From contig NZ_QNUH01000014.1 of the NCBI RefSeq assembly GCF_003385495.1, positions 26,534 to 90,533 on the forward strand: a DNA stretch of 64,000 nucleotides, in the 5' to 3' direction. Source of the stretch: Chryseobacterium elymi. GTDB lineage: Bacteria; Bacteroidota; Bacteroidia; Flavobacteriales; Weeksellaceae. Of the stretch, positions 51,640 through 60,437 are shown in pieces (position 1 is the stretch's first letter; each line of letters opens with the position of its first letter). Both the position numbers and the translations under genes were made by a program. The notes beneath the pieces are model-generated. The model ran no database searches, had not been told where the DNA came from, and saw only the letters and a list, made by a program, of their open reading frames with translations.

Positions 51640-51996
51640 TTACTTTTTCTTGTAAGCAGCATCTTTGATTCTAGCTTTTTTACCTCTAAGGTCTCTGAAG
51701 TAATAAATTCTAGATCTTCTAACTCTACCTCTTCTGTCAACTTCAATTTTCTGAAGTGCAGGCATGTTGATAGGGAATACTCTCTCTACACCTATATCTC
51801 CACTCATCTTTCTGATTGTGAATGTTTTTGTAGCGCCAGTACCTCTCAATTGGATAACGGTACCTTTGAAGAACTGAGTTCTGGTCTTTTGTCCTTCTTT
51901 AATTTCGTAATACACAGTAATTGTGTCTCCTGCTTTGAATTCAGGGAAATCTTTTTTAGTAATGTACTGGTCTTGTACGTACTTTAATAAATCCAT
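51640..51996 (-). CDS. rplS: 50S ribosomal protein L19
   Basis: A 118-residue L19 (bL19), at the 30S-50S interface. Conserved segments are FKAGDTITVYYEIKEG, FKGTVIQLRGTGATKTFTIRK, GVERVFPINMPALQKIEV and RRGRVRRSRIYYFRDLRGKKARI. It is a single gene with a perfect promoter, a leader of about 65 bases and a strong terminator. Confidence 0.98.
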   Translation of the reverse strand: MDLLKYVQDQYITKKDFPEFKAGDTITVYYEIKEGQKTRTQFFKGTVIQLRGTGATKTFTIRKMSGDIGVERVFPINMPALQKIEVDRRGRVRRSRIYYFRDLRGKKARIKDAAYKKK

Positions 51997-52064
51997 TATT
52001 AATAAAATAAAATGTTAAAGCTAAGCAACTTACACGTTCTTCGTCAGAGGTTGAATAACAGGTC
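51997..52064 (-). promoter_or_regulatory. rplS leader, possible autoregulatory RNA
   Basis: The transcribed leader contains two small possible hairpins (ACG-AAGAA-CGU and AAGUU-GCUU-AGCUU). L19 leaders are known regulatory elements in some bacteria; assignment here is inference from position and length. Confidence 0.35.
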
Positions 52065-52065
52065 G

Positions 52066-52098
52066 CAAAGATACAAAATACTTTTTGATTCTACCAAA
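52066..52098 (-). promoter_or_regulatory. Promoter of rplS
   Basis: On the minus strand TTTG (52098-52095), 21-base spacer, TATCTTTG (52073-52066), a perfect match. Confidence 0.8.
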
Positions 52099-52289
52099 TA
52101 ATTAATGTACTAAAAACTATAATTTTTTCAGCCTCAATTTGCCGTAAAGTTAACAGTTCCTTTAAGTTCCCATCAGGCACAGTTTATATGAGAAGTCTAC
52201 TTTTGCCCGAAATTAAAAGAATCAGATCATTATTTTTTTAATGGCCTGATTTACAAATTGAAATAAATCTATACCAAAGTAAACTATCT

Positions 52290-55028
52290 ATGAAACATTA
52301 TTTCTTCTTTTTCTGTTTTGCCGTCCAGATGGCATTCGGACAGACGCTGTTTCCTTATCTCCAGAACCCGACACCGAATTCGATGATTGTCAACTGGAAA
52401 ACGGCTGCCAATAACGAAACAACTGTAATCTACGGAACATCTCCAACCAGCCTGAATGTAACGGTTACTGGAACCACCAATATTTTTTCTGATACAGGGT
52501 ATAATAATAACTATTATTATCACACTGCAAAAATCGCAGGCTTGCAGCCCAACACCAAATATTACTATAAGATAAAGACCGGAACCACAGAGTCTTCAGT
52601 TTATAATTTCAGAACGCTTCCTCTGCCGGGTCAGCCCGCTACTGCAGACGGGAAAATACGTTTCCTGATTATGGGAGATAACCAGATCAAAGCGGAACCA
52701 AGGTATGATACGCTTACCCTGAATGCCTTCAAAAAATTAAAACAGAAATTCGGAGCCAATTCTGATCCTTCGGATAATATAGCACTTACTTTTATGGTGG
52801 GAGACCAGGTGGATGTAGGAACACTGGACCATTATGAAAATGTCCATTTTAAAAAGAACATTAAATTATCGCCATATCTTCCTATTCAGACCACGGTAGG
52901 AAACCATGAGACTTACGGAACTCTTGGGATGAATTCTTATTATGCCCATTTCTATATCGATGAAATTAAATACAAAAATATTTCGTCAGGAAACGAAAAT
53001 TATTATGCACAACAGGCTGGAAACGTTTTGTTTGTAAGTTTAAGTTCAGAGCATACAGGTACCGCACAGCAAACCTGGCTTTCCCAGATTCTGAATGAAG
53101 CTAATGGCGATCCTACGGTAGACTGGATTATCTCGTTAAGCCACAGACCTTATCAGGCAGAGCAATATGTAGGAGATATCTCTACATGGGTAAGAAACAA
53201 TGCAGTACCATTGTTGACGACGTCCAATAAATATTTAATGCACGTTGGAGCTCACCACCATCTGTACCATAGAGGGCAATTGAAAGAAACCCCGAATTAC
53301 CAGATTATTTCCGGAGGTACCGCCTGGGATCAGTATTGGGGAATGTCTAATGAGCAGGATTTTGATGATGTACAGAAAACTCTGACTGACTGGACGTATC
53401 AGATCGTGGAAGTAGATGTACAGACCGGAAAAGTAGATATAGAATGCTACTCAATTGGTGGTGTCTACAACAAGAAGCAAAACGAATTGGTAGATACCTT
53501 CCATCGGTATAAAAATCAGCCCAAGCCTTCGAAACCATCTATCACCAATACTTTTTCGTCATCAGTTACGTTGCCTTTGACTCTTAACGGAAGTGCTTTT
53601 GCGTCATCCAACGGAGAACTTCTGAATACAACGCAGTTCCAGATCAGTAAGGCGGCCAATTTTTCAGTCATTGAAAAAGAATTTTACCGTGATTATGAAA
53701 ACTGGTTCGGAAAAGACGGAAACGGAACACCGGATAAAACGAAAAACTTAAATGCCGGAGTTGATATTACAAAAGCAACCATTGCCGCGAATTCAATCTC
53801 AAACGGGACTTATTATGTAAAGGTTCGTTACCGAGACAGAAATTTGGAATGGAGTGACTGGAGTGACGTAAAACAGTTTGAGGTAACCGGAAGTGTGGTT
53901 TCCAATCCTACCTTTACATTAGACAAAACTGAATATACGCAAGCTGAGCCTATTACAGCGACTTATACAGGAGGACCCGGAAATCAGCAGGATTGGGTTG
54001 GGATCTATAAAAAAGGACAGACTCCTGCTACTACAACTTCTCAGGGCTTTATCTATACCAACGGACAGACTGCAGGAACGGCTGTGTTCACGAATGGTCT
54101 TGCCAATAAAGGTCAGTATTTTGCGGGTTTCTTTGCCAATGGAGGGTATACTGAAATTACAGGCAGAAAAAGCTTCTACGTAGGACCGGAAGTATTGCTA
54201 CAGGCTACAGCAGATACTTATCCTGTAGGCGGAACGGTGGTCATCAATTACAGTAACGGACCGAATTTGGTGAAAGACTGGATCGGAATTTATAAAATGG
54301 GACAGACACCGGGAACCAATACTTCTATCAAATGGAGTTATGTAACAACACCTTCAGGAACATTGAATTTCGCAGGTCTTCCAAAAGGGTATTATTACGC
54401 TCAGTATCTTCTTGAAGACGGATATACAGGAATTGGGGAAAAGGTATTCTTTAAAGTTGGGGATATTGTAACGGATCTATGGATCAACAAACCTGTTTAT
54501 ACATTAGGTGAAAATATTACCGCTTCATGGACGGATTCTCCCGGAATTATCAAAGACTGGCTGGGAATTTATCCTCAGAGTGTTCAGACTCCGGATGATA
54601 ATTTTGTTTCTTATACTTATTTCGATGGAGTTACCCAGGGAACAAAGACTATTCAGGGAACAGCGCTTCCTACGACACCCGGGAATTACTATATGGTGAT
54701 GTTTACGAATGATTCTTATACAGAGGTTTCCAACAGAAAACAGTTCCAGGTAACCTCCGGAACACTGGGAACCGATGAAGTGAAAAGTACGGAGAAAAAT
54801 GTAGTGATATATCCGAACCCAACGAAACCGGGTGAGCCTACATTCATCAAGAGTGATTACCCGATTGAGAAAATTGAGTTGGTATCAGCATCCGGACAAT
54901 TGTTGTATGAATCCAAAAACATTAATAATCAACGTTTCTCTCTGGTGAACGAAAATCTTCCGAAAGGGGTATACTTCGTGAAAGTGCACACAAGAAAATT
55001 ATTTACTCTAAAACTGGTTATACAGTAA
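52290..55028 (+). CDS. Secreted purple acid phosphatase-like metallophosphoesterase with T9SS domain
   Basis: A 912-residue secreted protein. Signal peptide (about 1-18, MAFGQ); fibronectin-like PAP N-domain (about 20-110). The metallophosphoesterase (about 122-410) has ligands GDNQ (D130), VGDQVD (D172), GNHET (N205-H206), LSHRPYQ and GAHHHLYHRG. A bridging domain (about 415-535) leads to three similar beta modules with xDWxGIYKxGQTP (about 540-630, 632-722, 728-820). The type A T9SS domain spans about 838-912. The YYHTAKIAGLQPNTKYYYKI segment is the PAP N-domain signature. It probably scavenges phosphate from organic esters outside the cell; a nuclease role is the alternative. Confidence 0.9.
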   Translation: MKHYFFFFCFAVQMAFGQTLFPYLQNPTPNSMIVNWKTAANNETTVIYGTSPTSLNVTVTGTTNIFSDTGYNNNYYYHTAKIAGLQPNTKYYYKIKTGTTESSVYNFRTLPLPGQPATADGKIRFLIMGDNQIKAEPRYDTLTLNAFKKLKQKFGANSDPSDNIALTFMVGDQVDVGTLDHYENVHFKKNIKLSPYLPIQTTVGNHETYGTLGMNSYYAHFYIDEIKYKNISSGNENYYAQQAGNVLFVSLSSEHTGTAQQTWLSQILNEANGDPTVDWIISLSHRPYQAEQYVGDISTWVRNNAVPLLTTSNKYLMHVGAHHHLYHRGQLKETPNYQIISGGTAWDQYWGMSNEQDFDDVQKTLTDWTYQIVEVDVQTGKVDIECYSIGGVYNKKQNELVDTFHRYKNQPKPSKPSITNTFSSSVTLPLTLNGSAFASSNGELLNTTQFQISKAANFSVIEKEFYRDYENWFGKDGNGTPDKTKNLNAGVDITKATIAANSISNGTYYVKVRYRDRNLEWSDWSDVKQFEVTGSVVSNPTFTLDKTEYTQAEPITATYTGGPGNQQDWVGIYKKGQTPATTTSQGFIYTNGQTAGTAVFTNGLANKGQYFAGFFANGGYTEITGRKSFYVGPEVLLQATADTYPVGGTVVINYSNGPNLVKDWIGIYKMGQTPGTNTSIKWSYVTTPSGTLNFAGLPKGYYYAQYLLEDGYTGIGEKVFFKVGDIVTDLWINKPVYTLGENITASWTDSPGIIKDWLGIYPQSVQTPDDNFVSYTYFDGVTQGTKTIQGTALPTTPGNYYMVMFTNDSYTEVSNRKQFQVTSGTLGTDEVKSTEKNVVIYPNPTKPGEPTFIKSDYPIEKIELVSASGQLLYESKNINNQRFSLVNENLPKGVYFVKVHTRKLFTLKLVIQ

Positions 55029-55137
55029 ATAACAGTAACGTAACAATAATAAAAGCCAAAAGTGAATAAAACAAACATTTCTCGTATTTTACTGGAAGCA
55101 AAAGAAGAATCAACCATTTATAAATATTAAATCATTA

Positions 55138-55165
55138 ACTCTCCGTGATTTCACGGAGAGTTCCT
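55138..55165 (+). terminator. Terminator after the phosphatase gene
   Basis: AACTCTCCGTG / CACGGAGAGTT with a 3-base loop and a pyrimidine-rich tail. Confidence 0.8.
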
Positions 55166-55264
55166 TCTTTGCTTTTGATTATTCCTTTGAAAACAGCATG
55201 AATTTCGTCTTTAGGATATATGATAAAATTTATTAAATTTAACGGACAGAAAATCTAGTATTTC

Positions 55265-55966
55265 ATGATAGATAAAAGAGTAAAAAATGCGAAAGAAGCC
55301 ATCAACGGAATTGAAGATGGAATGACCCTGATGTTGGGCGGATTTGGTCTTTGCGGAATCCCTGAAAACTCCATAAATGCTTTGGTAGAGAGTGATGTAA
55401 AAGACTTAACCTGTATTTCAAACAATGCCGGTGTGGATGATTTCGGATTAGGTCTGCTGCTTCACAAAAGACAGATCACAAAAATGATTTCTTCCTATGT
55501 AGGAGAAAATGCAGAGTTCGAAAGACAGATGCTTTCAGGAGAATTGGAAGTTGAGCTTACCCCTCAGGGAACTTTGGCAGAAAAATGCAGAGCGGCTCAG
55601 GCTGGAATTCCTGCTTTTTATACCCCTGCAGGCTACGGAACGGAGATCGCAGAAGGTAAAGAAGTAAAAGATTTCGACGGAAAGCCTCACATTCTGGAAC
55701 ACGCATACAAAGCAGACTATTCCATCGTAAAAGCTTGGAAAGGAGACCATGTCGGAAACCTGATCTTTAAAGGTTCTGCAAGGAATTTCAACCATCCCAT
55801 GGCAGGTGCAGCAAAAATTACCATCGCAGAAGTAGAAGAACTGGTAGAACCGGGAACATTGGATCCCAATGAGATCCATATTCCGGGGATTATGATCCAG
55901 AGAATCTTCCAGGGTGAAAAATTCGAAAAGAGAATAGAGCAGAGAACAGTTAGAACAAAAGAATAA
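55265..55966 (+). CDS. scoA: 3-oxoacid CoA-transferase subunit A
   Basis: A 233-residue alpha subunit that moves CoA between succinyl-CoA and acetoacetate or similar 3-oxoacids. It carries the family start [19 protein letters not shown] (oxyanion glycine loop) and the C-terminal block [29 protein letters not shown]. Length is right for the separate A subunit. The B subunit is not adjacent: it lies at 58097 on the same strand, behind an ABC exporter gene on the other strand. Confidence 0.93.
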   Translation: MIDKRVKNAKEAINGIEDGMTLMLGGFGLCGIPENSINALVESDVKDLTCISNNAGVDDFGLGLLLHKRQITKMISSYVGENAEFERQMLSGELEVELTPQGTLAEKCRAAQAGIPAFYTPAGYGTEIAEGKEVKDFDGKPHILEHAYKADYSIVKAWKGDHVGNLIFKGSARNFNHPMAGAAKITIAEVEELVEPGTLDPNEIHIPGIMIQRIFQGEKFEKRIEQRTVRTKE

Positions 55967-56134
55967 ACAATTCTATTTTTTTACCACAAAAGGCACAAAA
56001 GCTTTTAACACTTAAGATTAATTAAGAAGCTTGACAAAGTAAATTTAAGTTTTTTAGAAAATCTAAGATTTTATCTTATATGAACTTCTATTATTCTTGT
56101 AAGCTTTATAAGTTTTTATAAAAATATATAAAAC

Positions 56135-56163
56135 AAAGCGCTGGAAATATTTTCAGCGCTTTA
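56135..56163. terminator. Terminator between scoA and the ABC transporter gene
   Basis: AAAGCGCTG / CAGCGCTTT with a 10-base loop, between converging genes. Confidence 0.75.
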
Positions 56164-56169
56164 GTTATA

Positions 56170-57975
56170 TTATGCTTCCGGTGAAATGAGCATTTTTCTT
56201 TCCCCGATCTGCTGTCGCCACATAGCATAATACAATCCCTTTTCAGCAATCAGATTATCGTGGGAGCCCATTTCAATCACCTGTCCGCGTTCCAGTACAT
56301 AGATTCGGTCTGCGTGCATAATCGTGCTTAAACGGTGGGCGATAAGAACCGTAATTTGTTCCTTTTCTTTTGAAATGTCTTTTATGGTAGAGGTAATTTC
56401 TTCTTCTGTAATACTGTCCAAAGCAGAAGTGGCTTCATCAAAGATCAATAAATGGGGTTTTCTTAAAAGCGCTCTTGCAATCGCAATTCTTTGTTTCTCT
56501 CCGCCGCTTAGCTTCAGTCCGCCCTCACCGATAACGGTTTCTATACCTTTTTCTGCCCTTTCCAATAATGCTGTACAGCTCGATTTCTGCAAAGCAATCT
56601 CCAGTTCAGATTCTGTAGCGTTAGGATTTACAAAAAGAAGATTTTCCTTAATGGTTCCTGCAAAAAGCTGTGTATCCTGGGTAACAAAACCAATCTGATT
56701 TCTCAGCTCATCAAAATCAAATTCTTTTCCATTGATGTTATTGTAAAAAATATTTCCTTCCTGAGGCCTGTACAACCCAACCAGCAATTTTACCAATGTA
56801 CTTTTCCCCGAACCGCTTGGCCCCACAAAAGCAATGGTCTCTCCATTTTTAACATCAAAAGAGATATTATTCAAAGCTTTATACTGAGCAGACTGATGTT
56901 TAAAAGAAACATGCTTAAATTCCAGTTCTTCAATAGCCCCGATCTGTTTCGGATGGAGTGGCTTTTCTTCCACCTCTTTTTTCATTAAATTATCAAAATT
57001 GAAAAGAGAGGCCTCAGCCTCACGGTAAGAAATAATAATATTCCCGATTTCCTGCATCGGCCCGAAAATAAAGAAACCATAAAACATCAGCGAAAGGTAC
57101 TGCCCCGGAGTCACAATATTCTTAAATATTAAAAGTAACAGGGTCATAGTGATCATCTGCTGAAGAAAATTAACCATCGTTCCCTGGATGAAACTTAAAG
57201 AACGGATACTTTTCACCTTTCTGAGCTCAAGCCCAAGAATCTTGTATGTATTGTTATTTAAACGGATCACTTCCTGATTCGTTAAACCCAAACTTTTAAC
57301 AATTTCTATATTTCTTAAGCTTTCTGTAGTACTTCCCGCTAAAGCAGTGGTTTCCGAAACGATATTTTTCTGGATGCTTTTAATTCTTTTACTCAGTAAA
57401 TTAGTGATGAAGGCAATCAGGAAAATTCCGCAAATGTAAACAGGCATGATCGACCAGTGCAAACGGATCGCATACACGGAAACGAAAATAATACTCACTA
57501 AAATTCCAAAGAAGATGTTAATAAAACTGGTGATAAATTTTACAGTATCTTCCCGTACTTTCGTTAAAATAGACAGGGTTTCACCACTTCTCTGATCCTC
57601 AAATTCCTGATAAGGCAATGCCATTGAGTGCTTTAAACCGTCGGTGAAGATTTTTGCGCCAAACTTTTGAGTGATCACACTTACTGCATAATCCTGAAAT
57701 GCTTTGGCAATACGGCTTACCATCGCTGTTCCGATGAGCAGCACTAAAAAATAGAACACACCATGATAAATTCCGTCCCCATATAAATATTGATTCAGAT
57801 TTCTGGGTAAAAGTTTTTCCTTATCGAAGAAATTAGGATGAGTTACCAGCTGATCCAGGATATTCCCTGTAATGGCCGGTGCAAATAAAGAAAAAACCTG
57901 ATTAATGGTTGCCAATAGCAAAGAAAGGATAATTAACCATTGGTAAGGCTTAAGGTATCTTAAAAGTATTTTCAT
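56170..57975 (-). CDS. ABC exporter, fused permease and ATPase
   Basis: A 601-residue half-transporter (type IV exporter, MsbA/MDR-like). Six transmembrane helices (about 1-310) precede an ATPase domain with Walker A GPSGSGKSTLVKLL, Q-loop VTQDTQLF, signature LSGGEKQRIAIARALL, Walker B LLIFDEATSALD and H-loop AHRLST. ATG at 57975 (MKILLRYLKPYQWL) is used; the reading frame is open further upstream but that stretch has no transporter-like sequence. It should act as a homodimer exporting a lipid or drug-like substrate. It lies on the opposite strand between scoA and scoB. Confidence 0.93.
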   Translation of the reverse strand: MKILLRYLKPYQWLIILSLLLATINQVFSLFAPAITGNILDQLVTHPNFFDKEKLLPRNLNQYLYGDGIYHGVFYFLVLLIGTAMVSRIAKAFQDYAVSVITQKFGAKIFTDGLKHSMALPYQEFEDQRSGETLSILTKVREDTVKFITSFINIFFGILVSIIFVSVYAIRLHWSIMPVYICGIFLIAFITNLLSKRIKSIQKNIVSETTALAGSTTESLRNIEIVKSLGLTNQEVIRLNNNTYKILGLELRKVKSIRSLSFIQGTMVNFLQQMITMTLLLLIFKNIVTPGQYLSLMFYGFFIFGPMQEIGNIIISYREAEASLFNFDNLMKKEVEEKPLHPKQIGAIEELEFKHVSFKHQSAQYKALNNISFDVKNGETIAFVGPSGSGKSTLVKLLVGLYRPQEGNIFYNNINGKEFDFDELRNQIGFVTQDTQLFAGTIKENLLFVNPNATESELEIALQKSSCTALLERAEKGIETVIGEGGLKLSGGEKQRIAIARALLRKPHLLIFDEATSALDSITEEEITSTIKDISKEKEQITVLIAHRLSTIMHADRIYVLERGQVIEMGSHDNLIAEKGLYYAMWRQQIGERKMLISPEA

Positions 57976-58096
57976 TTTAATAAATAATGTTGCAAAATTA
58001 GAGATATTATTTTGACTTATGATATTAATAATTTTGAATAACAAAGACCTTTTGTATTCAAGTGAAAAGAATTAAATTGCAGTCTAAGTTTTTATT

Positions 58097-58750
58097 ATGC
58101 TTACAAAAGAACAAATTGCTAAAAGGATTTCAAAAGAACTGAAAGACCGATATTATGTAAACCTGGGAATCGGAATCCCTACACTGGTGGCTAACTATGT
58201 TCCGGAAGGTATTTCCGTAGAATTTCAGAGTGAAAACGGAGTTCTCGGAATGGGACCTTTCCCGTTCGAAGGTGAAGAGGATGCCGATATCATCAATGCC
58301 GGAAAACAGACCATCACCATTCTTCCCGGAGGTTCATTTTTTGATTCAGCCTTTAGTTTTGGAATGATTCGCGCCCAGAAAGTAGACCTTACTATCCTTG
58401 GTGCGATGGAAGTTTCAGAAAACGGAGATATTGCCAACTGGAAGATCCCCGGAAAAATGGTAAAAGGAATGGGAGGTGCAATGGACCTTGTTGCTTCTGC
58501 AGAAAATATTATTGTTGCCATGATGCACGTGAATAAGGCAGGAGAAAGCAAAATCCTGAAAAAATGTAGTCTTCCGCTCACAGGGGTTAACTGCGTGAAA
58601 AGAGTAGTGACCGAACTGGCTGTACTGGACGTGACTCCAGCCGGATTCAAACTGGTGGAAAGAGCTCCCGGTGTTTCAGTGGAGCATATTGTAAAATCTA
58701 CAGAAGCAGATCTGATCATTGAAGGTGAAATTCCTGAAATGCAATTCTAA
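58097..58750 (+). CDS. scoB: 3-oxoacid CoA-transferase subunit B
   Basis: A 217-residue beta subunit. The catalytic glutamate is E46 in VEFQSENGVLGMG, the residue that forms the glutamyl-CoA thioester. Other family blocks are YYVNLGIGIPTLVANYVPEG, SFFDSAFSFGMIRAQKVDLTILGAMEV and WKIPGKMVKGMGGAMDLVA. Normally it directly follows subunit A; here more than 2 kb, with an opposed gene, separates them, so it needs its own promoter. The spacing to the divergent ABC exporter start is 121 bases. Confidence 0.94.
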   Translation: MLTKEQIAKRISKELKDRYYVNLGIGIPTLVANYVPEGISVEFQSENGVLGMGPFPFEGEEDADIINAGKQTITILPGGSFFDSAFSFGMIRAQKVDLTILGAMEVSENGDIANWKIPGKMVKGMGGAMDLVASAENIIVAMMHVNKAGESKILKKCSLPLTGVNCVKRVVTELAVLDVTPAGFKLVERAPGVSVEHIVKSTEADLIIEGEIPEMQF

Positions 58751-58759
58751 ATAAAAAAC

Positions 58760-58790
58760 AAAGCCTTGTCACCGACAAGGTTTTTTTATT
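58760..58790 (+). terminator. Terminator after scoB
   Basis: CCTTGTC / GACAAGG with a 3-base loop and a T run. Confidence 0.8.
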
Positions 58791-58874
58791 CATTTACCCG
58801 CCGATTTTTCTTCCCTTGTAAATTTAAAAAATTATAAATGTTCTCAAAAAGGGCTTATGAAACACTATTAAACT

Positions 58875-59074
58875 GACATAGGAAAATGTAGCGTTAAAAA
58901 AATAAATCCTGTGAACGTTAAGAAAATTCTACTGTTTGAAGCGCGAGACAAATTTTGAACCGAAGAACAAATAATGAATTCGCGCAAGTTTTAGAATTTT
59001 TAGAGAACAGGATTTATTTTTAGCGGAAGTTTCCAGGTCTTGAACTTTTGATTCTTTTGTTTCAAGACAAAAGA
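58875..59074. repeat. About 200-bp palindromic element, copy B
   Basis: GACATAGGAAAATGTAGCG at the left, then TAAATCCTGT facing ACAGGATTTA and GAAAATTCTA facing TAGAATTTT around a variable GC-richer centre. Right end GTCTTGAA, then TTTCAAGAC. Long parts are identical to copy C. Confidence 0.9.
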
Positions 59075-59084
59075 ATGTATTTAA

Positions 59085-59118
59085 GTCTCTCGCAGATTTT
59101 GCAGATGACGCAGATTTT
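59085..59118. repeat. GCAGATTT short repeat, unit 1
   Basis: GTCTCTCGCAGATTTTGCAG followed by ATGACGCAGATTTTT; matches 59409-59444. Confidence 0.7.
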
Positions 59119-59182
59119 TAACCCCAAATTTTAAGGGATTGACAGCTGTTTTGAGGATAGTTTTTATAACAGTGGCAATATC

Positions 59183-59382
59183 GACATAGGAAAATGGAGC
59201 GTTAAGAAAATGATTTCTGTGAACGTTAAGAAAATTCTACTGTCCGAAGTGCGGGAGCACTTTTGATTCTCAACATAGATTGCAGCCGCGCAAGTTTTAG
59301 AATTTTTAGAGATCAGGATTCATTTTTAGCGGAAGTTTCCAGGTCTTGAATTTTTGCTTCTTTTGTTTCAAGACAAAAGAAA
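59183..59382. repeat. About 200-bp palindromic element, copy C
   Basis: GACATAGGAAAATGGAGCG left end; CGTTAAGAAAATTCTACTGT and AGCGGAAGTTTCCAGGTCTT are shared exactly with copy B; right hairpin GTCTTGAA / TTTCAAGAC. The core palindrome is less perfect (TGATTTCTGT vs ATCAGGATTCAT). Confidence 0.9.
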
Positions 59383-59408
59383 GAATAAATATTAATCAGA
59401 AGATTTTT

Positions 59409-59444
59409 TCTCTCGCAGATTTGGCAGATAGCGCAAATCTTTTT
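59409..59444. repeat. GCAGATTT short repeat, unit 2
   Basis: TCTCTCGCAGATTTGGCAGA followed by TAGCGCAAATCTTTT; diverged copy of 59085-59118 in the same position after the palindromic element. Confidence 0.65.
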
Positions 59445-59516
59445 ATTTATGACAAAAGAAAAACTGTCTCAAAATGAAACAGTTTACATGTTTTGAAATC
59501 TTTTAAAAAAGCTCAG

Positions 59517-60335
59517 TTATTTCCCATCCTGCGCCCCAAAAACCTTCTGTAAAATAGATGTTGTTCTCATCGCCGGAGTGTTTCGGATTCCGCTTTCTTT
59601 ATCAGCTACCATTTTAAATACACCATTAATTGTTTCAGTTGTCACATATTCATTAAGATCTGTTGTTACAGATTGTCCTGTAAAAGTATTGTACTTTGAA
59701 ATCAAATTTTTCCATACCGTATCTGCACCTACTTTACCCAGTGAAGCCTTTACCTTTGGCTGGAAAGCTGTGAAAAGCTGACTTTGCGTTTTGGTCTGTA
59801 AATAATTGGTTGCCGCATTATCACTGCTTAATAAAATATTTTTAGCATCCGTGATTGTCATTGATGTAATGGCTTTTGTAAAGATTGGAGCGGCTTCTGT
59901 TACGGCATCTTCAGCGGCTCTGTTTAATAATTTCACCCCTTCATCTGCAAGACTTCCCATCCCCAGGGAGCGTAACGTAGTATCAATCTTTCTTAACTTT
60001 TCAGGCATTAAAATTTTTACCGCTTCATTCTTAAAGAATCCGTCCGTTAAAGCCAGTTTCTTTACACCATCAGTTACTCCAAGGCTTAACGCTTCCTTTA
60101 ACCCTGAAGATATCTGTGTTGAGGTTAGGTTTCCCAGATTAACAGGAGAAGCTGTAGTTGGAGTAATTGGAGTGGTATTAGTTGTAGTAGTGGTTGTAGA
60201 GCTTTTAGGTTTTGATGGATTATCAAGATCGACACCGGTTTTGGTTTTAACGGTAGATTTGATGATATCTAAGAGCTGTGCCTGTGAAGAAATTGAAAAT
60301 AATAGAGCAGCAGCGAATAAAATATTTTTTCTCAT
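59517..60335 (-). CDS. DUF4197 exported protein
   Basis: A 272-residue protein with a signal peptide (about 1-19, LLFSISSQA). A Ser/Thr/Pro-rich linker (about 42-70, including a run of six Thr) precedes the DUF4197 domain (about 72-272; GLKEALSLGVTDGVKKL, EKLRKIDTTLRSLGMG, LNRAAEDAVTEAAPIF, YLQTKTQSQLFTAFQPKV, VTTETINGVFKMVADKE). DUF4197 is a helical periplasmic family without known function. The Thr run is coded by ACA/ACT/ACC-type repeats that could slip. Promoter-like TAAATTTG lies just upstream. Confidence 0.88.
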   Translation of the reverse strand: MRKNILFAAALLFSISSQAQLLDIIKSTVKTKTGVDLDNPSKPKSSTTTTTTNTTPITPTTASPVNLGNLTSTQISSGLKEALSLGVTDGVKKLALTDGFFKNEAVKILMPEKLRKIDTTLRSLGMGSLADEGVKLLNRAAEDAVTEAAPIFTKAITSMTITDAKNILLSSDNAATNYLQTKTQSQLFTAFQPKVKASLGKVGADTVWKNLISKYNTFTGQSVTTDLNEYVTTETINGVFKMVADKESGIRNTPAMRTTSILQKVFGAQDGK

Positions 60336-60348
60336 TGTATCTTTTTTG

Positions 60349-60356
60349 CAAATTTA
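60349..60356 (-). promoter_or_regulatory. -7 box of the DUF4197 gene
   Basis: TAAATTTG on the minus strand, 13 bases before the ATG. No clear -33 box. Confidence 0.5.
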
Positions 60357-60437
60357 GATGTTTTATTATTTAATAAGTTAAATGGCTAAAGAGTTTTGGA
60401 AAATAATTATATTAGCTAAAACCTTAATCATACCTAA

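Larger units (their letters stand above)
58751..59516. other. 766-base gene-free region filled by repeats
   Basis: Contains the scoB terminator, copies B and C of the 200-bp palindromic element and a CTCTCGCAGATTT motif after each. No open frame of note. Confidence 0.75.

Noticed and set aside
55975..56030. CCACAAAAGGCACAAAAGC-like stretch considered as a dispersed repeat.
   Set aside because: Only one copy in this window, so it cannot be supported from the sequence here.
57976..58044. Longer start for the ABC exporter (ATG at 58044).
   Set aside because: The 23 extra residues are asparagine- and isoleucine-rich, and the family N-terminus fits the ATG at 57975.
58875..59444. Repeats considered as a CRISPR array or a tRNA cluster.
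   Set aside because: The units are about 200 bp with internal palindromes and no regular spacers; no cloverleaf or CCA end is visible.
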